From Celeribacter baekdonensis B30 (lineage in GTDB: Bacteria > Pseudomonadota > Alphaproteobacteria > Rhodobacterales > Rhodobacteraceae): a DNA stretch of 64,000 bases. Each line of letters starts with the position of its first letter. Within the stretch, counting starts at the first letter, position 1. The notes under the pieces are model-generated. The model saw only the letters and a program-made list of their open reading frames with translations. It had not been told where the DNA came from and did no database searches. Below are positions 16,023 to 24,325 of this stretch, piece after piece. Made by a program: the position numbers and the translations under genes. The stretch is taken from contig NZ_AMRK01000008.1 in the NCBI RefSeq assembly GCF_000299875.1, forward strand, positions 147,573 through 211,572, written 5' to 3'.

Positions 16023-16987
16023 TGCGTCCCTTGGGTCGGGCAAGATTGACAGTCCTCGGCGCGAGTGCAGGGCTCGCGCTGTCGGCCTGTGTGCCCGGTC
16101 CAAGCACACCGCCCATCGCGCGCCCGCCCAGCCACGCATCGCAACCCGTTTTGCGTCCAGACAGCACCAGCGTCACCCCGCGCAGCACCGAAAGCCGTTT
16201 GCTTCAGACCTATTTCGCACGGGTTCAGGCCGATCTTTTGGCCAATGACCTGTTGCGCACGGACGGGGGCGGGCCGGATACGCCCTTTTCCGCGCGCCAG
16301 CTTGCGGTGAATTTTGACGCCATCGCGCTCAATGACGAATACACCTCGGTCGGTGGGCAGTTTATCGCCAAAACCACGCCCTCTGATCTGCATCGCTGGG
16401 ATGTGCCCGTGCGGCTCGGCATTGAATTCGGCTCCTCTGTGCCGGTGGAACAGCGTCAAAAGGACCGCGCGACGATTGAAAGTTTTGCCGGGCAACTGGC
16501 TCGTGCCTCGGGCCATGCGATCAGCGTGTCCTCCCGCCCGAACTTCAATATTCTGGTGCTCAACGAAGACGAACGCCGCGCCATTGGCCCGCGTCTGAGC
16601 CAGCTCATTCCGGGCATCGGCGCGAACGCGATCCGCTCTGTCATCGACATGCCGCGCTCGACCTATTGCTTGGTGATCGCCTCTGATCCCGCCAATGACG
16701 GCGCGTATCGCAAGGCGGTGGCGATCATCCGCGCCGAGAACCCGGACCTGTTGCGCCGCTCGTGTTTCCACGAGGAAATCGCTCAGGGCCTGGGACTGGC
16801 CAATGACAGCCCGCGCGCACGGCCGTCGATTTTCAACGACGACGAAGAGTTTGCGTTGCTGACCCGCCATGACGAACTTTTGCTACGGATGCTCTATGAT
16901 CCGCGTCTGGCGCCCGGCATGAGACCCGAAGTTGCCCGCCCGATCTCTGTCGTGATTGCACGCGAATTGATGGGCGAGGATATTTGA
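16022..16987 (+). CDS. DUF2927 lipoprotein
   Basis: A 321-residue product with a lipoprotein signal (LTVLGASAGLALSACVPGP, lipobox LSAC). A Pro/Ser-rich linker leads to the DUF2927 domain. It contains SFAGQLARASGHAISVSS, CLVIASDPANDGAYRKAVAIIRAE and the most diagnostic RSCFHEEIAQGLGLANDSP, a His-Glu pair resembling a degenerate metalloprotease helix. It ends FALLTRHDELLLRMLYDPRL. In related families this HEEIAQ-like helix binds zinc, so a periplasmic protease or cell-wall role is conceivable but unproven. It is coupled to telA and is 18 bases ahead of the SPFH gene. Confidence 0.82.
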   Translation: MRPLGRARLTVLGASAGLALSACVPGPSTPPIARPPSHASQPVLRPDSTSVTPRSTESRLLQTYFARVQADLLANDLLRTDGGGPDTPFSARQLAVNFDAIALNDEYTSVGGQFIAKTTPSDLHRWDVPVRLGIEFGSSVPVEQRQKDRATIESFAGQLARASGHAISVSSRPNFNILVLNEDERRAIGPRLSQLIPGIGANAIRSVIDMPRSTYCLVIASDPANDGAYRKAVAIIRAENPDLLRRSCFHEEIAQGLGLANDSPRARPSIFNDDEEFALLTRHDELLLRMLYDPRLAPGMRPEVARPISVVIARELMGEDI

Positions 16988-17005
16988 CGACCATAGGAGG
17001 CCCCG

Positions 17006-18118
17006 ATGGGTATTTTCGATTTTCTCTCTGGCGAATTCATTGACGTCATCCATTGGACGGATGACACCCGTGACACGATGGTGTGGCGGTTTGAACGCGA
17101 AGCGCATGAAATCAAATACGGGGCCAAATTGACCGTGCGCGAAGGTCAGGCGGCAGTGTTTGTGCATGAGGGGCAGCTGGCGGATGTGTTTTCGCCGGGA
17201 CTTTATATGTTGGAAACCAACAACATGCCGATCCTCACCACGTTGAACCATTGGGATCACGGGTTTAAATCGCCGTTCAAATCCGAGGTCTATTTCGTCA
17301 ATACTACGCGGTTTTCCGACCTCAAATGGGGCACGAAAAACCCGATCATCTGCCGCGACCCGGAATTCGGTCCGGTGCGCATCCGCGCCTATGGCACCTA
17401 CACGGTCAAAGTCTCTGATCCGGCGCTGTTTTTAACCGAAATCGTCGGCACAGACGGCGAATTCACCATGGATGAAATCTCGTTCCAAATCCGCAACATC
17501 ATCGTTCAGGCCTTTAGCCGCATCGTCGCAAGCTCTGGCATCCCGGTGTTGGACATGGCAGCAAACACGGCAGATATGGGCAAACTGGTCGCCAGCGAGA
17601 TCACCAAAGTGGTGTCTGAATACGGCCTGATCATTCCGGAATTTTACATTGAAAACATCAGCTTGCCCGAAGCGGTCGAGGCCGCGATGGACAAGCGCAC
17701 CTCGATGGGCATCGTGGGCAACCTCGATGGCTATATGAAATTCAACGCCGCCGAAGCCATGGGCGCGGAGAATTCGGCGATGGCGTCTTCGATGGGGGCG
17801 GGCATGGGCGCCGGTATGGGGATGGCGATGGCCGCACAAACAGGACCATGGGGCGCGCGTCCCGCCACCACCGCCGCACCTGCCGCTCAAACCCCACCCC
17901 CGCCGCCAGTCGAACATGTCTGGCACATCGCCGAGAATGGCGAAACAACCGGCCCGTTTTCCAAGGCGGAAATGGGGCAGATGGCCGCAAAGGGGACACT
18001 CAAACGCAGCTCTTACGTCTGGACCCCCGGTCAGGATGGGTGGTTGCAGGCCGAAGATGTGCGCGAATTGGCACAGCTTTTCACCATCGCGCCGCCGCCG
18101 CCCCCGCCGGGTGCGTAA
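17006..18118 (+). CDS. SPFH-domain protein with C-terminal GYF_2 domain (YdjI-like)
   Basis: A 370-residue protein. Residues about 15-250 form an SPFH/band-7 domain of the 'virion core protein' type seen in Bacillus YdjI: DTMVWRFEREAHEIKYGAKLTVREGQAAVFVHEGQ, LYMLETNNMPIL, and FYIENISLPEAVEAAMDKR. A Met/Gly/Ala-rich and then Pro-rich linker follows. A GYF_2 domain (VWHIAENGETTGPFSKAEMGQMAAKG) at about 300-360 binds proline-rich peptides. SPFH proteins scaffold membrane microdomains. GGAGG lies 7 bases before the ATG. The family pairs with zinc-ribbon proteins such as the one at 18995. Confidence 0.88.
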   Translation: MGIFDFLSGEFIDVIHWTDDTRDTMVWRFEREAHEIKYGAKLTVREGQAAVFVHEGQLADVFSPGLYMLETNNMPILTTLNHWDHGFKSPFKSEVYFVNTTRFSDLKWGTKNPIICRDPEFGPVRIRAYGTYTVKVSDPALFLTEIVGTDGEFTMDEISFQIRNIIVQAFSRIVASSGIPVLDMAANTADMGKLVASEITKVVSEYGLIIPEFYIENISLPEAVEAAMDKRTSMGIVGNLDGYMKFNAAEAMGAENSAMASSMGAGMGAGMGMAMAAQTGPWGARPATTAAPAAQTPPPPPVEHVWHIAENGETTGPFSKAEMGQMAAKGTLKRSSYVWTPGQDGWLQAEDVRELAQLFTIAPPPPPPGA

Positions 18119-18123
18119 CGCTC

Positions 18124-18507
18124 ATGCCTCTTGCCCCTCGGGTGCATCGGTCGCCGGATTGCGACCGGTCCGCCACAAATGCCAAAGTGACCGAGATCGC
18201 CCTCGCCCTTATGGGTGTGGTCGAAGTGGATCATGGGGTGTTTTCTGAGACGGCCAGTTGGGATCAAACCGCGACGCCCTGTGTGCTTGGGCGCGATGCA
18301 ATCACGGCGCACCTGCTGAATAAGGTGCCGCCGCAAAGCATTTCGATTGATCAGGTCGTCTGCCATGGCAAAGCGGGCACCGTTTCCGGGCGTTTGACCA
18401 GAGACGGGATTGGGACCATGGTATTTTGCCATGTCATCCGCTTCACCGACTCGTCTTGCCGCCAAGTCGGGCAGGCCGTGAGTTTTGAACACCGTGACGC
18501 CGCATGA
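18124..18507 (+). CDS. Small hypothetical protein, possibly NTF2/SnoaL-like
   Basis: A 127-residue product starting 5 bases after the SPFH gene stop, so probably in the same operon. The fold suggests an alpha+beta cone (VTEIALALMGVVEVDHGVFSETASWDQ, GRDAITAHLLNKVPPQSISIDQVVCHG, TMVFCHVIRFTD), the order of elements found in SnoaL-like/NTF2-like proteins. No catalytic residues can be assigned and similarity is weak. Its place in the XpaC-TelA-SPFH cluster is the only functional clue. Confidence 0.6.
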   Translation: MPLAPRVHRSPDCDRSATNAKVTEIALALMGVVEVDHGVFSETASWDQTATPCVLGRDAITAHLLNKVPPQSISIDQVVCHGKAGTVSGRLTRDGIGTMVFCHVIRFTDSSCRQVGQAVSFEHRDAA

Positions 18508-18530
18508 AACAGCATCGCAGCCTTGTCGCA

Positions 18531-18929
18531 CTAGGAAAACCTGCGGAAATCTTCGCGCCAATCGTTGAGATTGATGATCAACGAATGGGTCATCCGTTTG
18601 AAATGGGGCGCTTCATAGCCTGTGCGCGCCGAGGCGCGATCGCCATTTTCAACATGAACTGCAATTTTACCCGCCTCGACATGAAACTGCGTGTGCATCG
18701 CTTTGATCATGTTGAATTTCTTCATCGCCGGGTCATTGGCAGAGGGCGACAGTCCAGCCAGCCATTTGCCAAAATCGCATTGATCGTCACAGGAGATGTC
18801 CTGTGATGTTTTTTCGAGTTTACCGTGATCAATACACTCCGAAAACGTTCGCGTCCAAGACGCATGAGCGCAAATGGCATCACGCACATGGGTGTCTTCA
18901 TTCCTCTTTTGCAAGACCCGTCTCCACAT
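18531..18929 (-). CDS. Free-standing chemoreceptor zinc-binding (CZB) domain protein
   Basis: A 132-residue product that is essentially one CZB domain. The zinc ligands are visible: His in ICAHASWTRTF, Cys in CDDQCDFGKWLAG, and the HxxxH pair in AMHTQFHVEAG. In chemoreceptors this domain senses zinc and chlorine oxidants (HOCl). Here it has no transmitter domain, so it must act through a partner. It is the only minus-strand gene in the cluster and is divergent from the zinc-ribbon gene, with 65 bases between. A GTG at codon 16 (HVRDAI) with AGAGGA upstream is an alternative start. Confidence 0.82.
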   Translation of the reverse strand: MWRRVLQKRNEDTHVRDAICAHASWTRTFSECIDHGKLEKTSQDISCDDQCDFGKWLAGLSPSANDPAMKKFNMIKAMHTQFHVEAGKIAVHVENGDRASARTGYEAPHFKRMTHSLIINLNDWREDFRRFS

Positions 18930-18994
18930 TCATCAACGCGCGTTGTGCTGTGTCGAAGCATGGGCTCTGCGCCCTTAACACCGGGTAAACATGC

Positions 18995-20119
18995 ATGAAC
19001 TCAGAGAAATTTTCTGACCAAAGCACACAGGAGCATCGCTTTCCCTGTTCTGCCTGCGGGGCGGATTTACGATTTGACCCGGAGGCCAAGCTGCTCAAAT
19101 GCGACCATTGCGGCGCGGATCAACCGCTTGATAAAGGTGATGCCCCGCCCCCGCGAGAGTTAGATTTTCGCGCTGCGTTGAACGCGACCCTGCCGGATCA
19201 GGCGATGGAAGAGACCCGCGTTTCAACCTGTCCCAATTGCGGAGCGGAGGTGGAATTTGACGCCGACATCCATGCCACTGAATGCCCGTTTTGCGCCACG
19301 CCCGTGGTCACGGACACAGGCGTGCACCGCCAGATCAAACCGCATGGCCTCCTGCCCTTTGCCCTCACCGAGGCGCACGCGCGCAGCGCGATGACAGATT
19401 GGCTTGGTCGCTTGTGGTTTGCCCCAAATGGGCTCAAGGATTATGCCCGCAAGGGGCGGCAATTGTCGGGGATGTACCTGCCCTATTGGACCTTTGATGC
19501 GCAAACGGCGACGCAATACCGGGGTGAGCGCGGCGATGACTATTACACCACACGCACGATCACCCGCGATGGCAAAACCCAAACCATCCGCGAACGCCAC
19601 ACCCGCTGGCGGGCCAAATCCGGCCGCGTGTCGCGGTTTTTTGACGATGTGCTGGTGTTGGCCACACAGGCTTTGCCGACGCGGTTCACCGATGGGCTTG
19701 CGCCGTGGGATCTGTCCGAATTGGAACCCTATGTGCCGGATTATTTGGCCGGGTTTCGCGCCTCGGCCTATACCGTTCCGCTCGAAGAGGGATATGAGAG
19801 CGCGCGCGACTACATGGACCGGGTGATTGTCCGTGATGTGAAATTTGACATCGGCGGGGATCGGCAAAGGGTGCATGACCTCCAGACGGCGGTGTCGGAG
19901 GTGACGTTCAAACATATCCTTTTGCCGGTGTGGATGGCGGCCTATAAATACCGGGGTAAGACCTATCGCTTTGTTGTCAATGGCCGCACCGGAAAGGTCC
20001 AGGGCGAACGGCCCTATTCGGCATGGAAAATCGCCTTGGCGGTGATCGCGGGGCTGATCGTTGCGGCGGGCGTGGGCTATGTGGTGGCGATGAATCAGCA
20101 GGGCACAGGCGGGTTTTGA
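18995..20119 (+). CDS. Zinc-ribbon membrane protein (YdjG-like)
   Basis: A 374-residue protein. Two Cys4 zinc ribbons lie at the N-terminus: CSACGADLRF..LLKCDHCGA near residues 18-40, and CPNCGAEVEF..ATECPFCAT near 78-100. A conserved body follows, with LPYWTFDAQTATQYRGERGDDYY and ILLPVWMAAYKYRGKTYRFVVNGRTGKVQGERPYS, and one C-terminal membrane helix (VIAGLIVAAGVGYVVAM). This matches the zinc-ribbon proteins found beside YdjI-type SPFH proteins. It probably anchors to the membrane and recruits or matures the SPFH assembly. ATG 18995 is used; it is divergent from the CZB gene. Confidence 0.82.
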   Translation: MNSEKFSDQSTQEHRFPCSACGADLRFDPEAKLLKCDHCGADQPLDKGDAPPPRELDFRAALNATLPDQAMEETRVSTCPNCGAEVEFDADIHATECPFCATPVVTDTGVHRQIKPHGLLPFALTEAHARSAMTDWLGRLWFAPNGLKDYARKGRQLSGMYLPYWTFDAQTATQYRGERGDDYYTTRTITRDGKTQTIRERHTRWRAKSGRVSRFFDDVLVLATQALPTRFTDGLAPWDLSELEPYVPDYLAGFRASAYTVPLEEGYESARDYMDRVIVRDVKFDIGGDRQRVHDLQTAVSEVTFKHILLPVWMAAYKYRGKTYRFVVNGRTGKVQGERPYSAWKIALAVIAGLIVAAGVGYVVAMNQQGTGGF

Positions 20120-20189
20120 GCCTTTTTTCTTGCACAGATAGCGCTAACACCCCTAAAACGACGCAACCCCCTTTCTAGGAGACAGGCCC

Positions 20190-21110
20190 ATGATCCTTTG
20201 CGCAGGCGAAGCCCTCATCGACATGCTGCCCCGCACCACAACGCTGGGCGAAGACGCCTATGCGCCCTACCCCGGCGGCGCTGTGTTTAACACCGCCATC
20301 GCTTTGGGGCGGCTTGGCGCGAATGTGGGCTTTTTCAGTGGCTTCTCAGAGGATTTCTTTGGCGATCTGTTGAAACAAAGCCTTGCTCAAAGCCATGTGG
20401 ATGGCAGTCTATCCCTCACCGTGGATCGCCCCTGTACCGTGGCCTTTGTCAAATTGGTCAATGGTCACGCCACCTATGCGTTTTATGACGAAAACACCGC
20501 CGGGCGGATGTTGACCGAGGCCGACCTCCCTCCCCTCCCCGACACGATTGAAGCGGTGTTTTGTGGTGGGATTTCTTTGCCGGTCGAACCCTGCGGCGCG
20601 GCCTATGAGAGGTTGTTTGTTGAGGCCTCCAAAACCCGCGTCACCATGATCGATCCGAACATTCGGCCCGGATTTATCCGTGATGAGGCCCGTTATCGTG
20701 CACGAATCGAACATATGCTGACCCATGCCGATATTGTCAAAGTCTCGGACGAGGACCTGTTGTGGCTGATGGGCGACGGTGAGATTGAGGCCCATATCGA
20801 ACTGCTTTTGACCAAGGGGCCAAAGCTTGTCTGCCTGACCATGGGCGGGGATGGGGTCAAGGGCTATACCGCCGGGCATGTCACCCATGTGGCCGCCGAA
20901 AAAGTGACGGTTGTGGACACAGTGGGGGCCGGGGACACGTTCAACGCAGGCCTTTTGGCCGGGCTGCAGCGGGCGGGCAAACTGACCAAAGCGCATGTTG
21001 CCGATTTGGATGAGGCCACCTTGCGCGCGGCACTTGCCCTTGGGGCCAAGGCCGCCGCCGTAACCGTCAGCCGCGCCGGGGCCAATCCACCATGGGCGCA
21101 TGACCTATGA
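20190..21110 (+). CDS. PfkB-family fructokinase
   Basis: It phosphorylates a sugar, most likely fructose to fructose-6-phosphate, with ATP. The 306-residue product has N-terminal [12 protein letters not shown], then [16 protein letters not shown] (sugar-binding signature 1), [19 protein letters not shown] and the C-terminal PfkB signature [17 protein letters not shown], with the catalytic Asp in GAGD. AGGAGA lies before the ATG. Its stop overlaps the dtd start (ATGA). The coupling to dtd and the t6A genes looks like a genome-level arrangement rather than a shared pathway. Specificity for fructose is inferred from the best motif fit. Confidence 0.85.
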   Translation: MILCAGEALIDMLPRTTTLGEDAYAPYPGGAVFNTAIALGRLGANVGFFSGFSEDFFGDLLKQSLAQSHVDGSLSLTVDRPCTVAFVKLVNGHATYAFYDENTAGRMLTEADLPPLPDTIEAVFCGGISLPVEPCGAAYERLFVEASKTRVTMIDPNIRPGFIRDEARYRARIEHMLTHADIVKVSDEDLLWLMGDGEIEAHIELLLTKGPKLVCLTMGGDGVKGYTAGHVTHVAAEKVTVVDTVGAGDTFNAGLLAGLQRAGKLTKAHVADLDEATLRAALALGAKAAAVTVSRAGANPPWAHDL

Positions 21111-21547
21111 GAGCGCTGGTTCAACGCATTTCTGAAGCCGCCGTGCGAGTCGATGGTGCGGTGGTTGGGCACTCCGGGCCGGGGCTTTTGGTTTTGGTCT
21201 GTGCGATGCGCGGCGACACCGAAGCGCAGGCCGAAAAACTGGCCGCCAAGATTTCAAAACTGCGCATTTTTCAAGATGATGCAGGCAAAATGAACCTGTC
21301 TGTCCGTGACATCCAAGGCAGTGCGCTTGTGGTCAGCCAATTTACACTCGCCGCCGAGACAAAAGGCAATCGTCCGGGGTTTTCCACCGCTGCTGCACCG
21401 GACGTTGGGAACGCGCTCTATGAACATTTCACCAATGCTCTGCGTCAGACCGGTGTCCCCTGTGAGACCGGAATTTTTGGTGCAGATATGAAGGTGAGCC
21501 TGATCAATGACGGTCCGATTACGATTTGGCTCGACACGGATCAGTGA
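21107..21547 (+). CDS. dtd: D-aminoacyl-tRNA deacylase
   Basis: It hydrolyses D-amino acids (and Gly from tRNA-Ala) off tRNAs, a proofreading step. The 146-residue product starts [17 protein letters not shown], with the conserved [20 protein letters not shown] (SQxT motif, catalytic Thr) and the C-terminal [11 protein letters not shown] (NxGP motif, cross-subunit Gly-cisPro). The length is normal. It overlaps the kinase gene by four bases and is 114 bases ahead of tsaE. Confidence 0.96.
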   Translation: MRALVQRISEAAVRVDGAVVGHSGPGLLVLVCAMRGDTEAQAEKLAAKISKLRIFQDDAGKMNLSVRDIQGSALVVSQFTLAAETKGNRPGFSTAAAPDVGNALYEHFTNALRQTGVPCETGIFGADMKVSLINDGPITIWLDTDQ

Positions 21548-21661
21548 TTGGGTCGTTCTGAACGGACCGCGCTACCGATGGACCCGGTGATTGACACCAT
21601 GGACCTTTGGCCCGATTTGCCCTAAATCGCGCAGGACGTTTTCAAAGACCGGACAGACCCC

Positions 21662-22132
21662 GTGGTGCGCAAAGTGACATTGATTGCGAAAGACGAAGCC
21701 GCGACCGCGCGCGTTGCTGCGGCGCTGGCCCCGTTGTTGCACCCGAGCGATGTGATTTTGCTGGATGGCAGTTTAGCGGCGGGAAAGACGTTTTTCACCC
21801 GCGCCTTGGTCCGCGCCCTTGGCTCAGACGAGGCGGTGACCAGCCCGACCTACACCATCGCCAATATCTATGAGACGCCGAAGGGCACGGTATTGCATGT
21901 CGATGCCTATCGCCTGAAAAACGCGCAAGAGTTCTATCACCTTGGACTGGAAGACTATTTTGACACAGGCATCGCCGTGATCGAATGGGGCGAACGGATA
22001 GCGGAAAGCTATGACACTGCCCTGTCCATCCGCCTTGGTTTTGGCGAGGATGACACGGCGCGGGTGTTGTCCATCTCCGCCTCTGCCCCGCGATGGGACA
22101 CGGTTTTAGACGCATTGGAGACGCTGGCATGA
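21662..22132 (+). CDS. tsaE: tRNA t6A biosynthesis ATPase TsaE
   Basis: This ATPase drives turnover of the TsaBD complex that adds threonylcarbamoyl to A37 of ANN-decoding tRNAs. The 156-residue product has a Walker A motif near residue 38 (LLDGSLAAGKTFFTRALVRALG), TSPTYTIANIY, and the late FDTGIAVIEWGERI typical of TsaE. The loop reads GSLAAGKT instead of the usual GDLGAGKT, but the key Lys-Thr is kept. The start is one of two adjacent GTGs (21662 or 21665). The stop overlaps the tsaB start (ATGA). Confidence 0.93.
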   Translation: MVRKVTLIAKDEAATARVAAALAPLLHPSDVILLDGSLAAGKTFFTRALVRALGSDEAVTSPTYTIANIYETPKGTVLHVDAYRLKNAQEFYHLGLEDYFDTGIAVIEWGERIAESYDTALSIRLGFGEDDTARVLSISASAPRWDTVLDALETLA

Positions 22133-22737
22133 GCAAGGTGACATTGCTTATTCAGGCCTCAAACGGCGTGCCGGTCTTGGCGCTGGCCCGTGATGGCGCG
22201 ATCCGGTTTGACAGTTCAGAGGTCGAGAGCCTTGCGGGATCGCGCGAGTATCGCCTGATGTTGGAAACCGGGCTTACTGAGATCGGGGCGACGTTGAAAG
22301 AGATCACCCGCATCGGCTGTGACATCGGTCCCGGCGGGCTTGGCGTGACGCGCACGGCGGCGGCTTTTGCCAATGGGTTGGGCTTTACCCTTGGGATTCC
22401 GGTCGTTGCTCTGCCCGCTTTTGCACTGCTGGGGGCGGAGGCGTTCGACGGTCATACCCCGGTCGCCCTGCTGCGCCGTGCGGGTCGGCCCTATGTGCAT
22501 TTCGGAATTTTCCGTGATGGCACACTTATACATTACGAACATTGTTTGGAAGAAGACGCCCTTAAACAGCTCGAAAACTTGGACAAATACAACCTTGCGG
22601 GCAATATCCCTGTTGAGGGCACCGCGCCGCCAAAAACCAACACCGCAAAGATGGCGACCCTTCTGAGCCTTGTCGATGCCGCCCCAAAACCCGCCGCAAA
22701 CGCCCGCGCCTATCCGATTGTCGAGGTGCTGTCATGA
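22129..22737 (+). CDS. tsaB: tRNA t6A biosynthesis protein TsaB
   Basis: This is the dimer partner that activates TsaD in t6A synthesis; it has an ASKHA fold and no own catalytic site. The 202-residue product begins MSKVTLLIQASNGVPVLAL where most TsaB have an ILAIDTS start. The conserved IGCDIGPGGLGVTRTAAAFANGLG block near residue 62 corresponds to the usual GPGSFTGLRIG. The divergent motifs are typical of alphaproteobacterial TsaB. ATG 22129 overlaps tsaE by four bases, and the stop overlaps tsaC by four. Confidence 0.9.
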   Translation: MSKVTLLIQASNGVPVLALARDGAIRFDSSEVESLAGSREYRLMLETGLTEIGATLKEITRIGCDIGPGGLGVTRTAAAFANGLGFTLGIPVVALPAFALLGAEAFDGHTPVALLRRAGRPYVHFGIFRDGTLIHYEHCLEEDALKQLENLDKYNLAGNIPVEGTAPPKTNTAKMATLLSLVDAAPKPAANARAYPIVEVLS

Positions 22738-23336
22738 CAGATCAGGTGCGAGAGATTGCGCAATGCCTTAGCCATGGCGGCGTTGTGCTTTTGCCGACCG
22801 ACACAGTGCTTGGGCTGGCGGTATCGCCGCAACATACGGCGGCGATTGATCGGCTTTATCGGCTCAAACACCGCCCACGTGACAAGAACCTGCCGATCAT
22901 GGTTGCGAATGCGGATCAGATTGGGACTCTCGGCGCACGGATCACGCCAAGCGCGCAGACCCTGCTCTCAAGCCCTTTTGTGCCGGGCGCATTGACCATC
23001 GTCTTTGGTCTTGATCCGGCGCGCGCCCCCGAATGGCTTGCCGGGCGCGACGAGATCGCTTTGCGCATCCCCAATGACGCGTGGCTCTTGGCAGTGTTGC
23101 GCGAAACCGGTCCGCTTTTGGTCACCTCGGCCAACCGATCCGGGGCACAGACACCGGGCACGGCTGATGAGGCTGCAGCGCAGTTGAACGGCACGCCGGA
23201 TTTGATCGTGGCGGGCACAGGGCACCAAGCCACACCCTCTACCATCGTCAATTGCCGCGTCACCCCGGCCCGGATCGAACGGCTTGGCGCGGTGTCTGAG
23301 GCAGACATCGCCACGATTATAGAGGGACTCTCATGA
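22734..23336 (+). CDS. tsaC: L-threonylcarbamoyladenylate synthase
   Basis: It makes threonylcarbamoyl-AMP from Thr, bicarbonate and ATP, the first step of t6A. The YrdC/Sua5-family product has 200 residues with the short TsaC layout: VVLLPTDTVLGLAVS, RLYRLKHRPRDKNLPIMV (KxR.SxxN-like substrate site), PGALTIVFGL, ALRIPNDAW and LLVTSANRSGAQTPGTADEA. No C-terminal Sua5 extension is present. It has ATGA overlaps with both neighbours. Confidence 0.94.
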   Translation: MTDQVREIAQCLSHGGVVLLPTDTVLGLAVSPQHTAAIDRLYRLKHRPRDKNLPIMVANADQIGTLGARITPSAQTLLSSPFVPGALTIVFGLDPARAPEWLAGRDEIALRIPNDAWLLAVLRETGPLLVTSANRSGAQTPGTADEAAAQLNGTPDLIVAGTGHQATPSTIVNCRVTPARIERLGAVSEADIATIIEGLS

Positions 23337-24325
23337 GCGGATTGATCCTTGGCATCGAGACCTCCTGTGATGACACATCGGTGGCGCTTGTTGATCGTTC
23401 GGGCCATGTGGCCGCAATCAAAACCGTGTCGCAATATGAAGTGCATGAGGCCTTTGGCGGGGTCTATCCCGAATTGGCCTCGCGGGCGCATCTTGAGGCT
23501 ATTTTACCGACAATTCAGTCGGTTATGGATGAGGCCTCCGCAACACCGAAAGACCTCACGGCCATTGGCGTGACCCGTGGGCCGGGATTGATCGGCTCGC
23601 TTTTGGTCGGGCTGTCCACCTCTGAGGCGCTGTCCTTGGGATGGGGCGTGCCGGCATATGGCGTCAACCATTTGCGTGGGCATATCCGCTCGGTTGAGTT
23701 GGAAGACGGCCAAACCGAATTCCCCGCCGTGATCATGTTGGTCTCGGGCGGGCACACGTTGATCGCGGACTTAAAAGACCCGTGGTCTTATCGGCTTTTG
23801 GGGACGACACGCGACGATTCCGTTGGTGAAAGCTATGACAAAGTGGCGCGAATGTTGGGGCTTGGGATGCCGGGCGGTCCGGCGATTGACCGGGCGGCGA
23901 CATTGGGCAGACCGGTGTTGCGCCTCCCCAGACCGATGAAAAATGAGGGCTATGAGTTCTCGTTTTCCGGCCTGAAATCTTCGGTCGCGCGCCATATTGA
24001 AAACCACCCAGAGGTTAGTCTTGAGGACATGTCGGCGTCTTTTGTCGCCGCCTGTCTCGACGTCTTGGTGGCCAAGGCGGACCGGGCGCTGGCGGAGTGC
24101 AAACCGCGCTCTTTGGTGATTGTCGGTGGTGTCTCCGCCTCGCCGCAATTGCGCGACGCGATGGCTCAGGTGGCCGGGCGACACGGGGTGAACCTGTGCC
24201 TGCCGCCGGTGAAATGGGCGACAGACAATGCGGCGATGATCGCCATGGCGACATGGGATTATATCGAGCGCGGCGTCCAACCCGCTCTGTTCCCGAAACC
24301 CAATCTCAGCCTCGAGACGCCTTAA
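23333..24325 (+). CDS. tsaD: tRNA N6-threonylcarbamoyladenosine transferase
   Basis: It transfers the threonylcarbamoyl group to A37 of tRNA. The 330-residue product starts LILGIETSCDDTSVALVD and carries the metal-binding HLRGH (HxxxH) near residue 109. MLVSGGHTLIADL, GESYDKVARMLGLGMPGGP and the late PPVKWATDNAAMIAMA (metal Asp) complete the Kae1/TsaD signature. The length is normal. It is the last gene of the tsaEBCD run, and its stop overlaps the convergent Anbu gene stop by four bases. Confidence 0.97.
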   Translation: MSGLILGIETSCDDTSVALVDRSGHVAAIKTVSQYEVHEAFGGVYPELASRAHLEAILPTIQSVMDEASATPKDLTAIGVTRGPGLIGSLLVGLSTSEALSLGWGVPAYGVNHLRGHIRSVELEDGQTEFPAVIMLVSGGHTLIADLKDPWSYRLLGTTRDDSVGESYDKVARMLGLGMPGGPAIDRAATLGRPVLRLPRPMKNEGYEFSFSGLKSSVARHIENHPEVSLEDMSASFVAACLDVLVAKADRALAECKPRSLVIVGGVSASPQLRDAMAQVAGRHGVNLCLPPVKWATDNAAMIAMATWDYIERGVQPALFPKPNLSLETP

